Shown here one piece after another: positions 1 through 11,026 of a stretch of DNA of 21,025 nucleotides (position 1 is its first letter; the number at the start of each line of letters is the position of its first letter). The notes beneath the pieces were generated by a model, which worked only from the letters and a program-made list of their open reading frames with translations, made no database searches and was not told where the DNA came from. The translations under genes were made by a program, and so were the position numbers. The DNA lies in NCBI GenBank assembly GCA_022592435.1, contig JABYQS010000480.1, forward strand, positions 1 to 21,025, in the 5' to 3' direction. The stretch is from Cerioporus squamosus (lineage: Eukaryota > Basidiomycota > Agaricomycetes > Polyporales > Polyporaceae).

Positions 1-902
1 AGCTCTTGTCGCAAGAGAGCAACTGGGACGAGCTGCGTCGCGCCACTGAGCAGATTGAGACGCTCACCACCCTCGTGGGCCAGTTCGACAACGAGGAGAT
101 CAGGGAGCTTCGCCGTATCCGCGATCGCAGCAAGGTGCTTGAAGGCGAGCACTCCGCTCTCCAGCGTCGCATGAAGGAGTACGAGAACAAGGCCGCCAGC
201 CATGAGAAGATTGTTCAGACCTCGAGGCAGAGTCTTCTCCAAGCAAGACAGCGTGCTGAGGAGTGGGAGAAGCGTGCGAAGGAGGCCGAGAGCGGGCGCC
301 AAAAAGTGCAGATGCAGCTTGATGAGGCTGAGCAGACGATTTCGCGAGTTGAGACGGAGTTCGCCCTCGCGAAGCTCCACCTTGACGAGCGTGATAATGA
401 GGAGCGTTCTGATAAGGTATGTCTCTCTTAGGCCGACATCCCCCGTTTCTCACAACCTCCACAGGAGCGGCAGAGTCAGATGCTCGACCAGATCGCTACC
501 CTTGAGGCTCAAGTCGCTCGTCTGCAAGCTGAGGTCGACAAGGCAAAGAAGTCAAGCACCGTCCTACAGCCGCAACCCGTTGCTCGTTATCAGAACGGCA
601 AGACGCACCCTCTACCGCGCCCGGACTCGCGAGCGAGCACCATCTACGATCGCAGCCGCGCAGGCACGCCGAAGGCCCAGCACAACGGCACGACGAATGA
701 TGTCCGTGTCGCTACACCCCCACAACCCTCCGTACGGGATTCGATCCACGCGCCGTGGAAGCAACCAGCAGCTATCCCGACGTTTACGCCGAAGAGTAGA
801 TACAACACACCACCTAACTGGCGTGGCTTCAGAGCGCCCTCGCCTTCGCCTAGTGTCGTTTCGGCTGTGCCCACACAAGGCGAGGACGGCTGGTGGTCAT
901 AG
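1..902 (+). CDS. Coiled-coil host protein, 3' end of gene (5' partial)
   Basis: This is the C-terminal part of a gene that starts before the window; the frame is open from base 3 and no convincing start codon lies inside. The exons are <1-416 and 465-902, separated by a 48-bp GT-AG intron (417-464) that preserves frame. The first exon is a long heptad-rich, highly charged coiled coil (for example ELRRIRDR, AEEWEKRAKEAE). The second continues it briefly (ATLEAQVARLQAEVDKAKK) and then becomes a disordered Pro/Ser/Arg tail ending in GEDGWWS. I do not recognise a named family; a structural or scaffolding protein is the most that can be inferred. It lies outside the transposon ends and so marks the chromosomal flank. 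Codon use looks normal and there is no sign of damage. Confidence 0.85.
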
Positions 903-1896
903 GCAACATTGAGGTTTTATTTCTGCAACTTCAGACAATACTGTACTTACCCATGTGCCGGATCTACAAGGATCCAGTCACTCCCACTATCACTTTTCCC
1001 CTCATCATCGGATTGCTCTCACATATGCATGCATTGGTTTCGTGGTCGCGTTCGTCTCTCATCATCCCACCGCACTTTATCGTATATAAACCTATCTCAC
1101 CCTCCATTCTATACCACGTTTATATACCGTAGTACAGTGTCGCTACATATCTTCCGAGTCGTCCTCTTGGCCCCTCTCTGACAACATCGTTATCTGCTTC
1201 CTTCCTGACTCTTTCGGATCCAACACAGGAGTGGTGGTGGGTTGCCCGACCCTTTGTTGTACACTCTGGAATATATCGCATTAATCTGGGATGTGTACGC
1301 TCAAGTCTACTACTACGAGAACTGTCTAGAGGGACTATAACTAAGAGCAACACATGGACGAATGAGGAAACGCGTTCGCTGGCTCTTGACGTTTCGCGTT
1401 TTAACCATCGCGAAGTGTGTCAGACGCCGGACGTGGGAACAAAGTGTTTTTGGGCGTTTCCGACATCCGCACGCGGTAGCCCTGCCCTCTCCCGTCCACA
1501 ACCATCTACCCATCCTGCTCGCCTGTCTTACAGCAATAAACGACAACTTGTCACCAGTGACCACGCCCTCTATCTCGTTGAAGCCAACCCACCGAATCTC
1601 AGATAGAGATCAAGTGGGTGTACTAGTGGGCGCCTAAAGTGTTTGAACGCCCGCATTAGGCGCTCTTGGTGCGGATATTGTAGCACATGAATCTTGCTCA
1701 CAATCAAGGGTTAGTCAGAACATGTAGCCACATAATGTAGACAAAAATCTGAGCTCATAGTATATGTGAATAAAACTGTGTGCAACAGTCTCTAGCTGTC
1801 TGGAGAGCATGAACTCTTGGTAAGGTACTTTTCTCCTTCCTGCCCCAATAAGTCTGTAAGGGCCTATTGAGACAACCTCAGGCCATACTGTAGTTT
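903..1896. other. Gene-free chromosomal flank (3' UTR and intergenic)
   Basis: This stretch lies between the host-gene stop codon and the left end of the large transposon. I see no reading frame with spliceable exons or protein-like composition. It probably holds the 3' UTR of the upstream gene in its first few hundred bases; A/T-rich patches such as TATATAAAC near 1083 are present. No tRNA, rRNA or clear repeat was seen. Confidence 0.6.
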
Positions 1897-1979
1897 GGAT
1901 ATATCCCCACTCTCTAATTAGTGACCAGGTGCGATGTATGGCCCTCTCTAATTAGCAGGGCCTCTGTGGATATATCCAC
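1897..1979 (+). repeat. Left terminal inverted repeat of the KDZ element
   Basis: It begins GGATATATCC and carries perfect copies of CTCTCTAATTAG at 1910-1921 and 1944-1955. It pairs with the reverse complement of 20936-21018, with a one-base gap near the tip; matches are dense to about 1979. The inner edge overlaps a hairpin: the arm at 1967-1980 pairs with 1987-2000 (one mismatch, 6-base loop). The repeated 12-mer is a plausible transposase-binding site. Confidence 0.75.
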
Positions 1980-2000
1980 CGACCTTGGTGGATACATCCA
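1967..2000. repeat. Hairpin at the inner edge of the left KDZ end
   Basis: TGGATATATCCACC (1967-1980) and GGTGGATACATCCA (1987-2000) are inverted repeats with one mismatch and a six-base loop. The GGATATATCC core repeats the element's tip sequence, so it may be an internal binding site or a relic of end duplication. Confidence 0.7.
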
Positions 2001-3148
2001 GCTATGGGGACCCGCGCCTACCCCTTTTGAGCGTGCTCCCCTCCCCTTTTGGGATACTTTAGACGCCTCTCCGCCCCACCGCCCTCCCTTCCATATCGGG
2101 TGCGCTGCATGCAGCCCCCTTTTGGTTGCCCGACCACGCACCCGCCCGCCCTTCCCAATGCGTTCCTGCGAAAGGCGTCCACATCGGGGCGTTGGCACAG
2201 CGGGGTTTGAAAGATAATATCTGCGTCTTTTGCCACCCCTGGCCTCACTGTTTGGTTGTGTTTGCCACGGTGGCTGGAACTCACCGTGCGCGGAAGCGCC
2301 GTGGCTTGCCACCCGCCCACCCCCTGCCGCCTCCAGCTCGCCGCCTGCTGCCCCCTGGTCGCCGCCTGCCGCCTGCTGCTTGCTGCCCTGTCCTTGCAAT
2401 ACCCTTGCGCTTGTCGCTCACCACCTATGATTCTCTCCCACCCGTTCCTGCCCCACATTAACCTCCTCACTGCTGGCCATTCCCTCCTGACCCGCTCCTG
2501 CCCTCCCGCTCCTGCCCTCTGCAGCGCTCTTCCTGCTCTCTGTTCAGCATGTCCAAAATGGTCGTTCCACACCAACGCCTACCCGACTAGGACCTATTGA
2601 AGCCGCACAGCTCTACCGCAGGTATGTTTGTATATTTCGAGCCTCTACATGCATTTTTCACCACGGGCTTGACTTCTGCGCACAACGAGAAGCCATAGGA
2701 GAGGGCACGGCGAGCAGCACTGGGGTGCGTTGAGGACGCGAGGACGCAGTGACGCGTACTCGTCGGCGTGCACACATCATAAGTACCGTAACCGTAAGTA
2801 TAGTATGGATACAAGTACAGTTCAGATATATATATAAACCAACGCTTACATGGACTTGAAGTGTACGTTAGTACGCTGTGATCAATGACCTGTCGAAGCT
2901 CGAGTGATACCATTATTATACTGTAGTATATTTTTTGGAACAAGACATACAAAGCGCGGGGAGCGAGACAACGTAACTGGCGACAACATAGCAGGAGCAA
3001 TCAGTAGCAATCAGTACGAAGTAGTAGTAGCGAGGGCATAAGGTAGTGACGACGAGGCGCTGACAAGAAGTACGTGGCGCCCAAGAATTATATACATGAG
3101 TAGCAAGGAGGCGGCGACATGTTCAGGAGTTCGCGCGTAGTGTCAAAA
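2001..3148. other. Left subterminal non-coding region of the KDZ element
   Basis: There is no convincing gene here. The first part carries three CCCCTTTTG motifs (2021-2029, 2043-2051, 2116-2124). The section at about 2300-2540 is C/T-rich low-complexity sequence with repeated GCCGCCTGC and CCGCTCCTGCCCTC words. Long minus-strand frames across it translate to low-complexity Ala/Gly/Arg/Gln sequence and are not credible proteins. From about 2590 the composition becomes more A/T-rich, with TATATATAAAC at about 2830. The 3' UTR of the minus-strand gene ending at 3149 should lie in the right-hand part. Confidence 0.6.
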
Positions 3149-4654
3149 CTACTTACTCGCTTTGCGCCGCTTCTTGGCGCCACCACCTTCAGCGGGCATG
3201 TCACTCACTTTGCGCTTCTTGTTGGCATGGTTCTCCTTGCCCGCCGCTGTGCGAGGACGTGCTTGCCAATCCTCGTCGGCCTTATTGGGTTTGCGACGCG
3301 CGCGAGTGGCCCTACGGATCCCGTCTTGCGCATCTGTGGCATTCTCTCCGCCGGGCACAGCTGCATCACCATCATCACCAGCGGGAGGCGGCGCGATAGC
3401 GGTCTGCGCCACAGCGGTCTGCACCACAGCGGTCTGCACCACAGCGGTCTGCGCGACAGCGGTCTGCGCGACAGCGGTCTGCGCGACAGCGGTCTGCGCG
3501 ACAGCGTGCGTGGGAGAGTCCTCCGGCGGCTGCACAGAGGGGTCTGGAGGTGCGAACGATTGCAGAAGCGAGGAAGGGCCGCTCGGGAAAGTGTAGTTGG
3601 AGGGCGCGGCCGGGACGCCCAACCTGGGGGACATATTGGGGTACGTGGTGCTGTTAGACATGCCGGGGAAGGCGTGCATGGCGGCAGCAGCATTCGGGAC
3701 GGTGAGGCCGGCAGACAGATCGGGGTAGGACATCGCGGCCGTGCCGGCGAAGCCGAAAGTGTTAGACAGGCCGGCTGTCGAATCGGGGAAGATGTATCTG
3801 TTCACCTCACCGAGGTTGTTGAAGCCCGAGTGGTCAAGCAGGAACGACGTGTCGTTCAGCGAGTCGGTGAATGAGCCGGCAATAGGCATCCCAAAGTCAT
3901 CGTACGAGATCGGCTGGTCAGCGTTCGGAAGTGCCGAGCTCCCCATCCCAAACGACGTGTTCTCCATCCCCAATGACATGCTCCCCATCCCGAGCACCGA
4001 GGCTCCCATCCCGAGCGACTCCTCCTGCGCCGGGTTGAAGGAGTAGAGGTCGATGTCAGGTGCAACCGGGTTTGGACCATGAAGAGGATCGGAAACGCTG
4101 GCGGCGGGCGGCAGGGACGATGGGCCAGGCATGGGAGGGCGGCATGGCCGCGTGACCTTGTCGCGCTCATCGAGGATCACCATTGGCGTGGCCACCACGC
4201 GAGGTATAATCGGAGACGGTGCCGGGGGAGGCGTGGGGGTCACAGAAGGTTGCGTGGCATCGACTTCGGGAACTGGGATCCCCGTTACAGAAGCCGGCAG
4301 CGTGCGTCTCTTGCGCACGTCCTCCGCTGGAAGGGCGCATGTCATTGTCAGATCCGTGCGCAGGGAACATGAACTGGCAGACACGTACGATAGACTCCCT
4401 TGGCGAACTGTACGTGTGGGCGCGCGAATGCATTGCGGAAGTTGGGGGTAATCTGTGCGAAGTTGTGACCCAGGACATTGGTCCCTTCGTGAACGCTGCA
4501 TGACGGGCGCGTGAGTGCTAGGAGCCAGCCTGCGAGGTAAGACAACGTACGCGAAGGAGCCGATCGCACCACCCTGGTCAGGCATTGGCCCAGAGACAAT
4601 GACCGTGATACAACACCCCATGCTCCACGCGTATGGTGCGATCGCCCGCCGGAG
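3149..4654 (-). pseudogene. KDZ accessory gene, C-terminal half (split by Plavaka)
   Basis: These are the 3' exons of a minus-strand gene whose 5' exons lie at 11072-11891. Reading down, the exons are 4654-4551 (rest of the split exon), 4495-4389 and 4326-3149, with GT-AG introns of 55 and 62 bp. The first part encodes a compact segment with SGPMPDQGG and NFAQITPNFR, which I recall from a recurrent basidiomycete family found near transposons. The remaining roughly 390 residues look disordered: Pro/Ser-rich, with seven-residue LGMG repeats (about 3950-4020), a pentapeptide AVAQT tandem array, and a Lys/Arg-rich C-terminus (KKRK, KKRRK) that resembles a nuclear localisation signal. No stop or frameshift is seen. 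The last TIR bases of Plavaka (4657-4655) supply an in-frame ATG, so a 463-residue product is possible if transcribed. Confidence 0.75.
3393..3506 (-). repeat. 15-bp coding minisatellite (AVAQT repeats)
   Basis: Seven full units and one partial unit of a 15-bp tandem repeat (consensus GCGACAGCGGTCTGC) start at 3393. On the minus strand they encode Ala-Val-Ala/Val-Gln-Thr pentapeptides inside the disordered tail of the split KDZ accessory gene. Units differ at only one to three positions. Because the unit is a multiple of three, copy-number changes would keep the frame. Confidence 0.9.
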
Positions 4655-4679
4655 CATCAGTGGTCCGGGAAATGCATTA
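4655..4679 (+). repeat. Left Plavaka terminal inverted repeat (25 bp)
   Basis: It starts CATCAGTGGTCCGGG and ends GCATTA; all 25 bases match the reverse complement of 11047-11071. The flanking bases differ inward (TCGTG here, ATGGTG at the other end), which sets the inner boundary. On the minus strand its outermost bases read ATG. Confidence 0.97.
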
Positions 4680-4683
4680 TCGT

Positions 4684-4783
4684 GTATTAACGCGTATTAA
4701 ACGGCTGTTTAATACAGTAATACCAGCCTTGTTAATACGTCGTCTTCATCAAGTAATACACTGTGCGCTTGATCATTTAATAC
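4684..4783. repeat. Left subterminal GTATTA/TAATAC repeat cluster of Plavaka
   Basis: Seven copies of GTATTA or its complement lie in 100 bp, in both orientations: 4684, 4694, 4710, 4718, 4733, 4754 and 4778 (approximate first base). A similar cluster lies just inside the right end. Subterminal repeats of this kind are known transposase-binding sites in CACTA/CMC-type elements; that role is inferred here. Confidence 0.85.
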
Positions 4784-4935
4784 ATTGATACATCTTGCTC
4801 AGGTCTCCAGCAGCATCAAACCAAGACAATGTCAAGCACATGGGATTCAATTGAGTGTGGAGGATGATATGAAGGTATACAGGGTAATCTAGCATTGTCC
4901 GTGAGACTGAGATTAGCGTCGGAACGCCGATATCA

Positions 4936-7631
4936 TCAGTCTCCACGAACGGGGGAGCTGCTGTCCGCAGTGATGCGACGCCTGCGCTTGCGTGCCATGG
5001 GTGCCGCGCGAGGTTTGACAATCCGAGGACGCTCCGAGATAGTCCCAGCGTGGGCACGCGCAACCTCCATGAGCTTGTTCCATGCCTCGGGGTCCTTCTC
5101 CATCAAGGGGAGGATGGTGCCTTCCAAGAAATCGTCACAGCTTTCTCCCCCAAACTCAACGTCAAACTGCGACGTCGGAGCGACGTACTTCCCTGTTGCA
5201 TAGCAATCAAAAGCCAGATCGACCTGCAAGATATGCACACACAGTCAGCTTGGCGAATCATTGGCCAAAGAGGAGAGGTACTCACGGCGGCGCAAGCGAG
5301 GCTGAGCGCCCCAATCGGAGGCTGGCTCTCCTCCAGATGGGAATTGGCGATGTACTTGAAGTGGGGTGAGAAGACCTTGATGATGTATGTTGACAACAAA
5401 GGCCCCGAAGGCTTGGGATTCTGCGTATATAGTTAGCACGGATTCACAATCTATGGAGGGCGATAGAGCGACGTACGAAATTACTTGGTAGCGTACCCCA
5501 CCATGCAGCGCCACGCTTGGGGTGTACGGCCTCGGTTTGCCAGTTCTTGATGTCCGTGCGGGTAGCCAGGGGGTTCGCCTCCAGAAACTCTTGATAGCCT
5601 GCCTCCACAGCGGCCTGCGCGCGAGAGAAGAAGCTTCGCCGCCAGTTACGGAGTGACTGGTTGACCTATGACATGCGTGAGATGACATTACGACCGCTGA
5701 GATACTGACGAGAACTTACCACGACGACGAGCTTGTCAGACGCTACAAGCGTGCAATCGCGGGCTGGACACAGCTCGTCAATGAGCTGCTGCAGGAGCTC
5801 GACGACACTGAGAGGCTTGGTGACCTTCGGGTCTGCGGGAGGCTCGGGGTCGTGCGTCCAGGGATCTCTGAGGGCGCCCCGGTAATCGATCGACGTGGGC
5901 ACCAGTGCGCTCTTGTAAATATCGTATTGCCATTGCTCGAGGGTTTTAGCGGACTTGGAACGCGAGGGCGGAACGTCGGCCTTGGGGGTGCGCGTCGTCT
6001 TCGGTTTTGGTTTCGCGCGAGGTTCTGGCTCGATGTACGCAAGACCTACCATCTTGCGGGAAGGTATGCGATTGGCAACATGGGATGAGAGAATCGAAGA
6101 AGAACGTACCTCCGGAAGACGTCCCCGCTGCCGGCCACTGATTGACTGCTTCGTGATGGCGACATCGTCGTCCTGCAGTCCTCCTATCACGGGCTCCTCG
6201 TCGATGATGTTCTCCTCGTCAATGTCGGACAGCTCATGCACGCGAGCGTGAGGGCGTACTAATACCGTGGAGCGAGGCGGAACAGGCAACGGGGCGAAAG
6301 AACTTGGTGGTCGCAGGGCGACTGTCTGAACAGTCGGAGTTGGAGTTCCGATGGAGAGCTCAAACTCATCTCGGAGCGAAGACGATGGGTGCGGAGCAGG
6401 GGTAGTGTTGACGAAGGATCGCGTGGACGAGGACGGCGGATGCTGCGACGATGAACCAGATCGCAGCGGAGTCTTGGGCGCAGAGGCTTGGAGGTCGCGG
6501 CGAGCCTGAAGAGCGGCACGGTACTGGGGAGTGAAAGCATCCGTGTTCGCGGTTCCGGGCGCAGCACTGTCGGACGTGAAAAGATGAGATGACGATGAGC
6601 ACGAAGGAAGATGAGGGAAGCATACGAGGCCGTGGGACGTGCAACTTCCTTGCCAGCGTGAGCCTGACGCGCATCTGCGATGCGCCCAAGCATGTTCACG
6701 CGCCTCTCCTCGATACGCTCCTTCGCGGTTTTCTTCTTCTAATACATGCGAAGGGAGCGTGAGTTCACTGGACACCGACAGGATGAAAGGCGGGCACACC
6801 TTGACGGGCGGAGCGCTCTTGACGACTGGAGGCTTCCGCCCTCTCACACTCTCGCCCTCTTCCTCTTCAACATCACCGCCTGATTCGCTGTCCTCCTCTT
6901 GCAAATCCTGTAGGCCGGGAGCGTATTCGTCATCGTCTTCTGAAGACTCAGCGGGGAACAAGTAGTCGAGGTGTTGGGTCGCTCTTGCCTTGGCTGTCGC
7001 GGACTTGTGATTGCCGCGTGCGGTACTCGCCTCGAGGTACGCGAACTCTTGCATGTCTTCAGCGTCACGTTCTGCTTCTAACCTCGCAAGCTCTTCGATC
7101 CCTTGCTCGGCGCGACCAGCTTCAGCGGCCTTGTAGTCCTTCTTGGCCTGCTTGGTGTTCTGGCGGTCGGTCTTCTCCGCAGCGGCGGCCTCGCGCTCAA
7201 GACGCTCTTGTCTCCAATTGAGCCCGACATCGATGCCCGGGCGACGAGTCCGATTTGTTGCGCGGGTGTTGTACGGCAGACTTGTGGGCGGGGCGTCGTG
7301 GACATCCTCAGCGATGGCTGCCGTCGCACTCCTTGTGACACGTCGTTTGGCGGGGTGAGGATCTTCTGGGCGTTCAGGCGAGTCTGCAGTGGGTCCAATG
7401 TGATCAATGGGGCTGATTATGATTACTAGAACAGGTCATTTGTTCGTATGGTAGGCCCGTCAGGGCATGATGTACCATGTCGACTCCGAGAGGTCGATAG
7501 ACCCGTCCATATCAGATGAATAAAAGAAGATACTCACCTCTGCCATGGGGATTACCGGCCTGATGTTCGTCTTCAGGTTGCTGCGACTCTGAGACACTGT
7601 GGGTGCGTTTTTTGCCCTTGTGTCGTGTCAT
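4936..7631 (-). CDS. Plavaka-associated accessory protein, unknown function
   Basis: The minus-strand exons are 7631-7538, 7425-6800, 6738-6626, 6566-6110, 6052-5720, 5665-5477, 5420-5286 and 5223-4936. They sum to 745 codons with consistent phases. Introns are 54-62 bp, except the first (112 bp), whose boundaries and the start codon are the least certain part. The N-terminus is basic (MTRHKGKK). A charged coiled coil follows at about residues 100-165, then an acidic stretch (SSEDDDEYAP), a long Pro/Ser-rich linker, and from about residue 540 a helical domain including SLRNWRRSFF, GALSLACAAVDLAF and ATGKYVAPTSQF. The C-terminus carries RKRRRR, a likely nuclear signal. The C-terminal domain resembles a basidiomycete family I recall beside Plavaka genes, possibly DUF6532-like; this needs a profile search. 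It diverges from the transposase across 128 bp and probably acts in transposition or DNA binding. Confidence 0.8.
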
Positions 7632-7759
7632 GCTGGTGGTGCGGAGGAGGCAGCCCTAAAAAATTGCCGCCCGAGCTCAGCCGAGCTCGCTCACGAAAAC
7701 GCACAAGTCTCGCACGTTGCCGCCCGCTCTCTGGCTCTCGTCTCCTGCCACCACGTCCG
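7632..7759. promoter_or_regulatory. Divergent promoter interval of Plavaka
   Basis: Only 128 bp separates the start codons of the accessory gene (minus) and the transposase (plus). It is GC-rich with a single A/T run (CTAAAAAATTG near 7656) and no clear TATA box. Any core promoter must serve both genes, so co-expression is likely. Confidence 0.6.
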
Positions 7760-10700
7760 ATGGCTCGCTCTTGCAACTTGTGTAGCCGAACGTTCACTGC
7801 CGACCGTGATTATCATGAACATAACTTCAACATCCACCGTTTCCCTATTCCGCCGCCGCCGCCCTCCGAAATCATCCCGCACGCGCTGCTTGATGGTACG
7901 TGGACTTCCGTTTGCCCTCCCGAACCATGCGCCTGATCTCTTCGTAAGCCCGCCGATGCGACGTCGAGGGGAACTTCATCCCGCAGAATGCCCCGCCTCC
8001 ACCGCGCGACGACGACGCTGACTTCTGGCCATTCGATGACCGTCTCAAGTTTGAGTTCACTGAGTGGAATTTCGAGAAGGCGGAGACCTCCGAAGGGCAG
8101 ATCAATGACCTGCTGGCCAATCTCGCGGCTCAAAAGGCCCTCGAGACGGGTGATCCGAACGCAAAAGCATACTACGACTCTGCGGCGCACATGAAGGAGA
8201 CAATCGATATGTCACCATATGGCGATCTTCCCTGGTCGACTATTCATCTCAAGTACACCGGTGAAATCACACCAGACACGCCTGAGTGGAAGCTGAAGAC
8301 CTACACTATCCATACCCGTAACCCTTTGGCTGTTGCTGAGCACATAGCCGGCAACCCCGACTTCGTCCGCAGCTGGGACTATGTCCCGTTTGAGGAGTAC
8401 ACTGACGACCACACTGTTCGTCGCTTCTGCAATCTTATGTCCGGAACTTGGGCGAACAAGAAAGCAGTATGTCCAGCTTCTTTGTATTCTTTCTAGCCCC
8501 CGCTCGCCGTGAATCTTCCCTGCTAATCACTCTATTGTAGACCACCTTGGGTGCAAACCCAGCTTACCAGGGTGCGATGCTTACACCCGTCATCCTCGGA
8601 GCTGACAAGACCACGGTATCTGTCGCTACTGGACATCAAGAGTTCCACCCCGTGTATATGTCATTGGGCAACGTGTCGAATGACATGCGGCGGGCGCATC
8701 GTGACGCGCTCGTCCCGCTGGCCTTCTTGGCCATCCCCAAACGTGAGTGATATTACTTTGCTCATCATTTTTCGACTGGGTAGCTTACTAGAAACATAGG
8801 AGGCCGAGCGAAGCCTACCGATGAATACCGCGTATTTGTCAAGGAGCTCTACCACAAAGGGCTGGCGCGGATCCTGATGCCACTGCGTCCGGCCATGATC
8901 ACCCCGCATGTACTCATGTGCCCGGATGGGCACTACCGGCGCGCGCTGTTCGAACTCGGGCCGTTTATCGCAGACTACCCGGAGCAAGTCTGCCTGTCCG
9001 GTATCGTGTCCGGATGGTGCCCAAAGTGCGTACTCCTACTAGCACGTCCAGTTTGTTGCGCCTACTGATGTGGTCCTGACCTGCAGATGTCGTGCCTTCC
9101 CAGGCAATTTGGAGAACGCAGGCCGCCCTCGGTTCCGTGCGCACACGGAGACCGTGGTGGACTCCTTCAGTCCCGCTGTTGCGTGGGAGGTCTTCGGGAT
9201 TAATGCCGATGTGCAGGTACGTCCCCTGTGCAGCCCCAGATGTATCTCTGCCTCATGACATCCTCTCCTCTAGCCGTTCACAACCTACTTCCCACGCGCA
9301 GATATACACGAGCTTCTTACCCCGGACCTTCTACATCAACTTATCAAAGGAACCTTCAAAGATCACCTGGTTGAATGGGTTTCTGATTACGCCTACCTGA
9401 CGTCGGAGACACAAGAAGAAGCCGAGGCGATTCTTGATGAGATTGACCGCCGGTAAGCCATGCTCTCAAGGCCTTCATCTTCCGACCATGCTGATGTACC
9501 CTGTGCTCCTCCAGTGTTGCTGCGGCCTCGCCCTTCCCCGGTCTGCGACGCTTCCCACACGGGCGCAATTACAACCAGTGGACCGGCGACGACTCGAAAG
9601 CGCTGATGAAGGTTAGTCTGGGCTTCACACGTTGGTTACGTCCCTCTCACACTATTTACTCTCAGGTTTATCTGGCCGCGATCGCGGGCATCATGCCAGA
9701 CAAGATGGTTCAATGCTTCGCATCGTTGCTAGACTTTTGCTACCTCGCGCGACGCTCGGAACATGACACGGTCACCCTTCAAGCTATGGAGGGAGCCCTG
9801 CAAAGCTTCCATGAGCTCCGTGTCGTCTTCATCGAGACAGGAGTCCGCCCCGACGGCGTTGGTTTGCCTCGTCAACACGCGCTCATCCATTACGTCCTCG
9901 CAATACAGAAGTTTGGCTCCCCCAATGGGCTATGCTCATCAATCACGGAGTCAAAGCACATCTCTGCCGTCAAGGACATGTGGAGACGCTCGAACCGCCA
10001 CGAACCTATTGAGCAAATGGTTCAGTGCCTGAATCGCATGAGCAAGATGTCTGCAGCCCGTGTCGAGTTCGGGCGGCGTGGCATGCTCCAGGGCGACATC
10101 ATGAATGCTGCACGACGCGAACTAGGCGACCCGGATACCGAAGATACCCAGGCCGCCAAAGAAGAAGCCTATCTTGCTGCGCTTGATGCTGCTGGCACGG
10201 ACGATGCACATCCCCGCATCTGGTTCGGCAAGAGAGATGGTATAGCCTTCTCTAATTGTCCGTCATACTACTATGACTAACTCTAGTCCAGGAATGGTTT
10301 GCCTCAACGTGCTGGCTGAGCGCCTTCAGCATCCGGAGTTGCAGACCGATGTCACCCGCTTCCTCCACTCGCACCTATTCCCAGACGGCGACTTCGAGGC
10401 CGATGTCGATCTAGAAGACTTCCCTCACATCTCACACCGGCGCAAGATCTCTGTGCACAGTAGTGCCTCCGTCGTCTTCCATGCACCCAGTGAAGCATGT
10501 GGGGAGCGCGGGATGCATCGTGAGATCATCCGATGCAACTCATCATGGTTGAAAAACATTCCTCGCTTCGATACGGTACTGGTGACCACAGACATAGCAG
10601 CCTGGGGCATGCTGCGCTTCCGTGTCGCGCGCATACGGCAGTTCCTCTCGGTCATGCATGAGAACGTGCGGTATCAGGGTGCCCTTGTGGAGTGGTTTGT

Positions 10701-10944
10701 AACTGATGGCGACGCTCCCGATGGCGTGACTGGGATGTGGGTTGTCCGGCCGGAGGTTGTGAATGGAACCAGAGTCAGAAGTATCATTCCATTGTCTTCT
10801 ATCGCGCGGGCTTGTCACCTCATGCCTGTTTATGGGCCTTTCCATCTCCCTCCTTCCTTCAATTACCGCGACACTCTCGACGCGTTTGCTGCTTACTATG
10901 TTAACCACTACATAGACTACCATTCTCATGAAGTGCTGGTGTAA
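7760..10944 (+). CDS. Plavaka transposase
   Basis: The exons are 7760-7895, 7949-8466, 8541-8742, 8800-9025, 9087-9216, 9274-9452, 9515-9611, 9666-10239 and 10292-10944. All are GT-AG and in phase, giving 904 residues. The N-terminus is a C2H2 zinc finger (C5, C8, H21, H26), followed by the family's CDVEGNF/PPPPR segment and the body. Landmarks familiar from Plavaka proteins include DMSPYGDLPW, MSGTW, LGADKTTVSVATG (D240), RRAHRDAL, CPKC (359-362), DLLHQLIKGTFKDHLVEW (D422), TESKHISAVK (E591) and, near the C-terminus, the TGMW motif. D240, a central Asp and E591 are plausible DDE catalytic residues, by inference. It would cut and rejoin element ends in the nucleus. No stop or frameshift was seen, and the length is what I expect for the family. 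Confidence 0.93.
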
Positions 10945-10968
10945 TATATGCCTGGGGTTCTTGCCTGG

Positions 10969-11026
10969 GTATTACTTGGGAAGTGTATTAATCTTGTCTT
11001 TTGTATTAATGTGTCCGAAATAATAC
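10969..11026. repeat. Right subterminal GTATTA/TAATAC repeat cluster of Plavaka
   Basis: Four copies of the same hexamer seen at the left end occur at 10969, 10985, 11003 and 11021 (the last inverted), directly after the transposase stop codon. The first copy also contains the stop codon that would end read-through translation from the interrupted minus-strand gene (10974-10972). Confidence 0.85.

Noticed and set aside
1300..1890. A small inverted-repeat element in the left flank (ATCCGCAC near 1465, GTGCGGAT near 1669)
   Set aside because: Only 8 bases match and no flanking duplication or longer arms were found; chance pairing is likely.
2018..2575. Long minus-strand reading frame (185 codons) in the left subterminal region
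   Set aside because: The translation is low-complexity Ala/Gly/Gln/Arg text caused by GCCGCCTGC-like repeats, with no domain and no supporting splice structure.
3119..3874. Plus-strand reading frame of 251 codons
   Set aside because: It is antisense to the C-terminal half of the split KDZ accessory gene, and its repetitive GLRDS/GLHHS text mirrors the 15-bp minisatellite.
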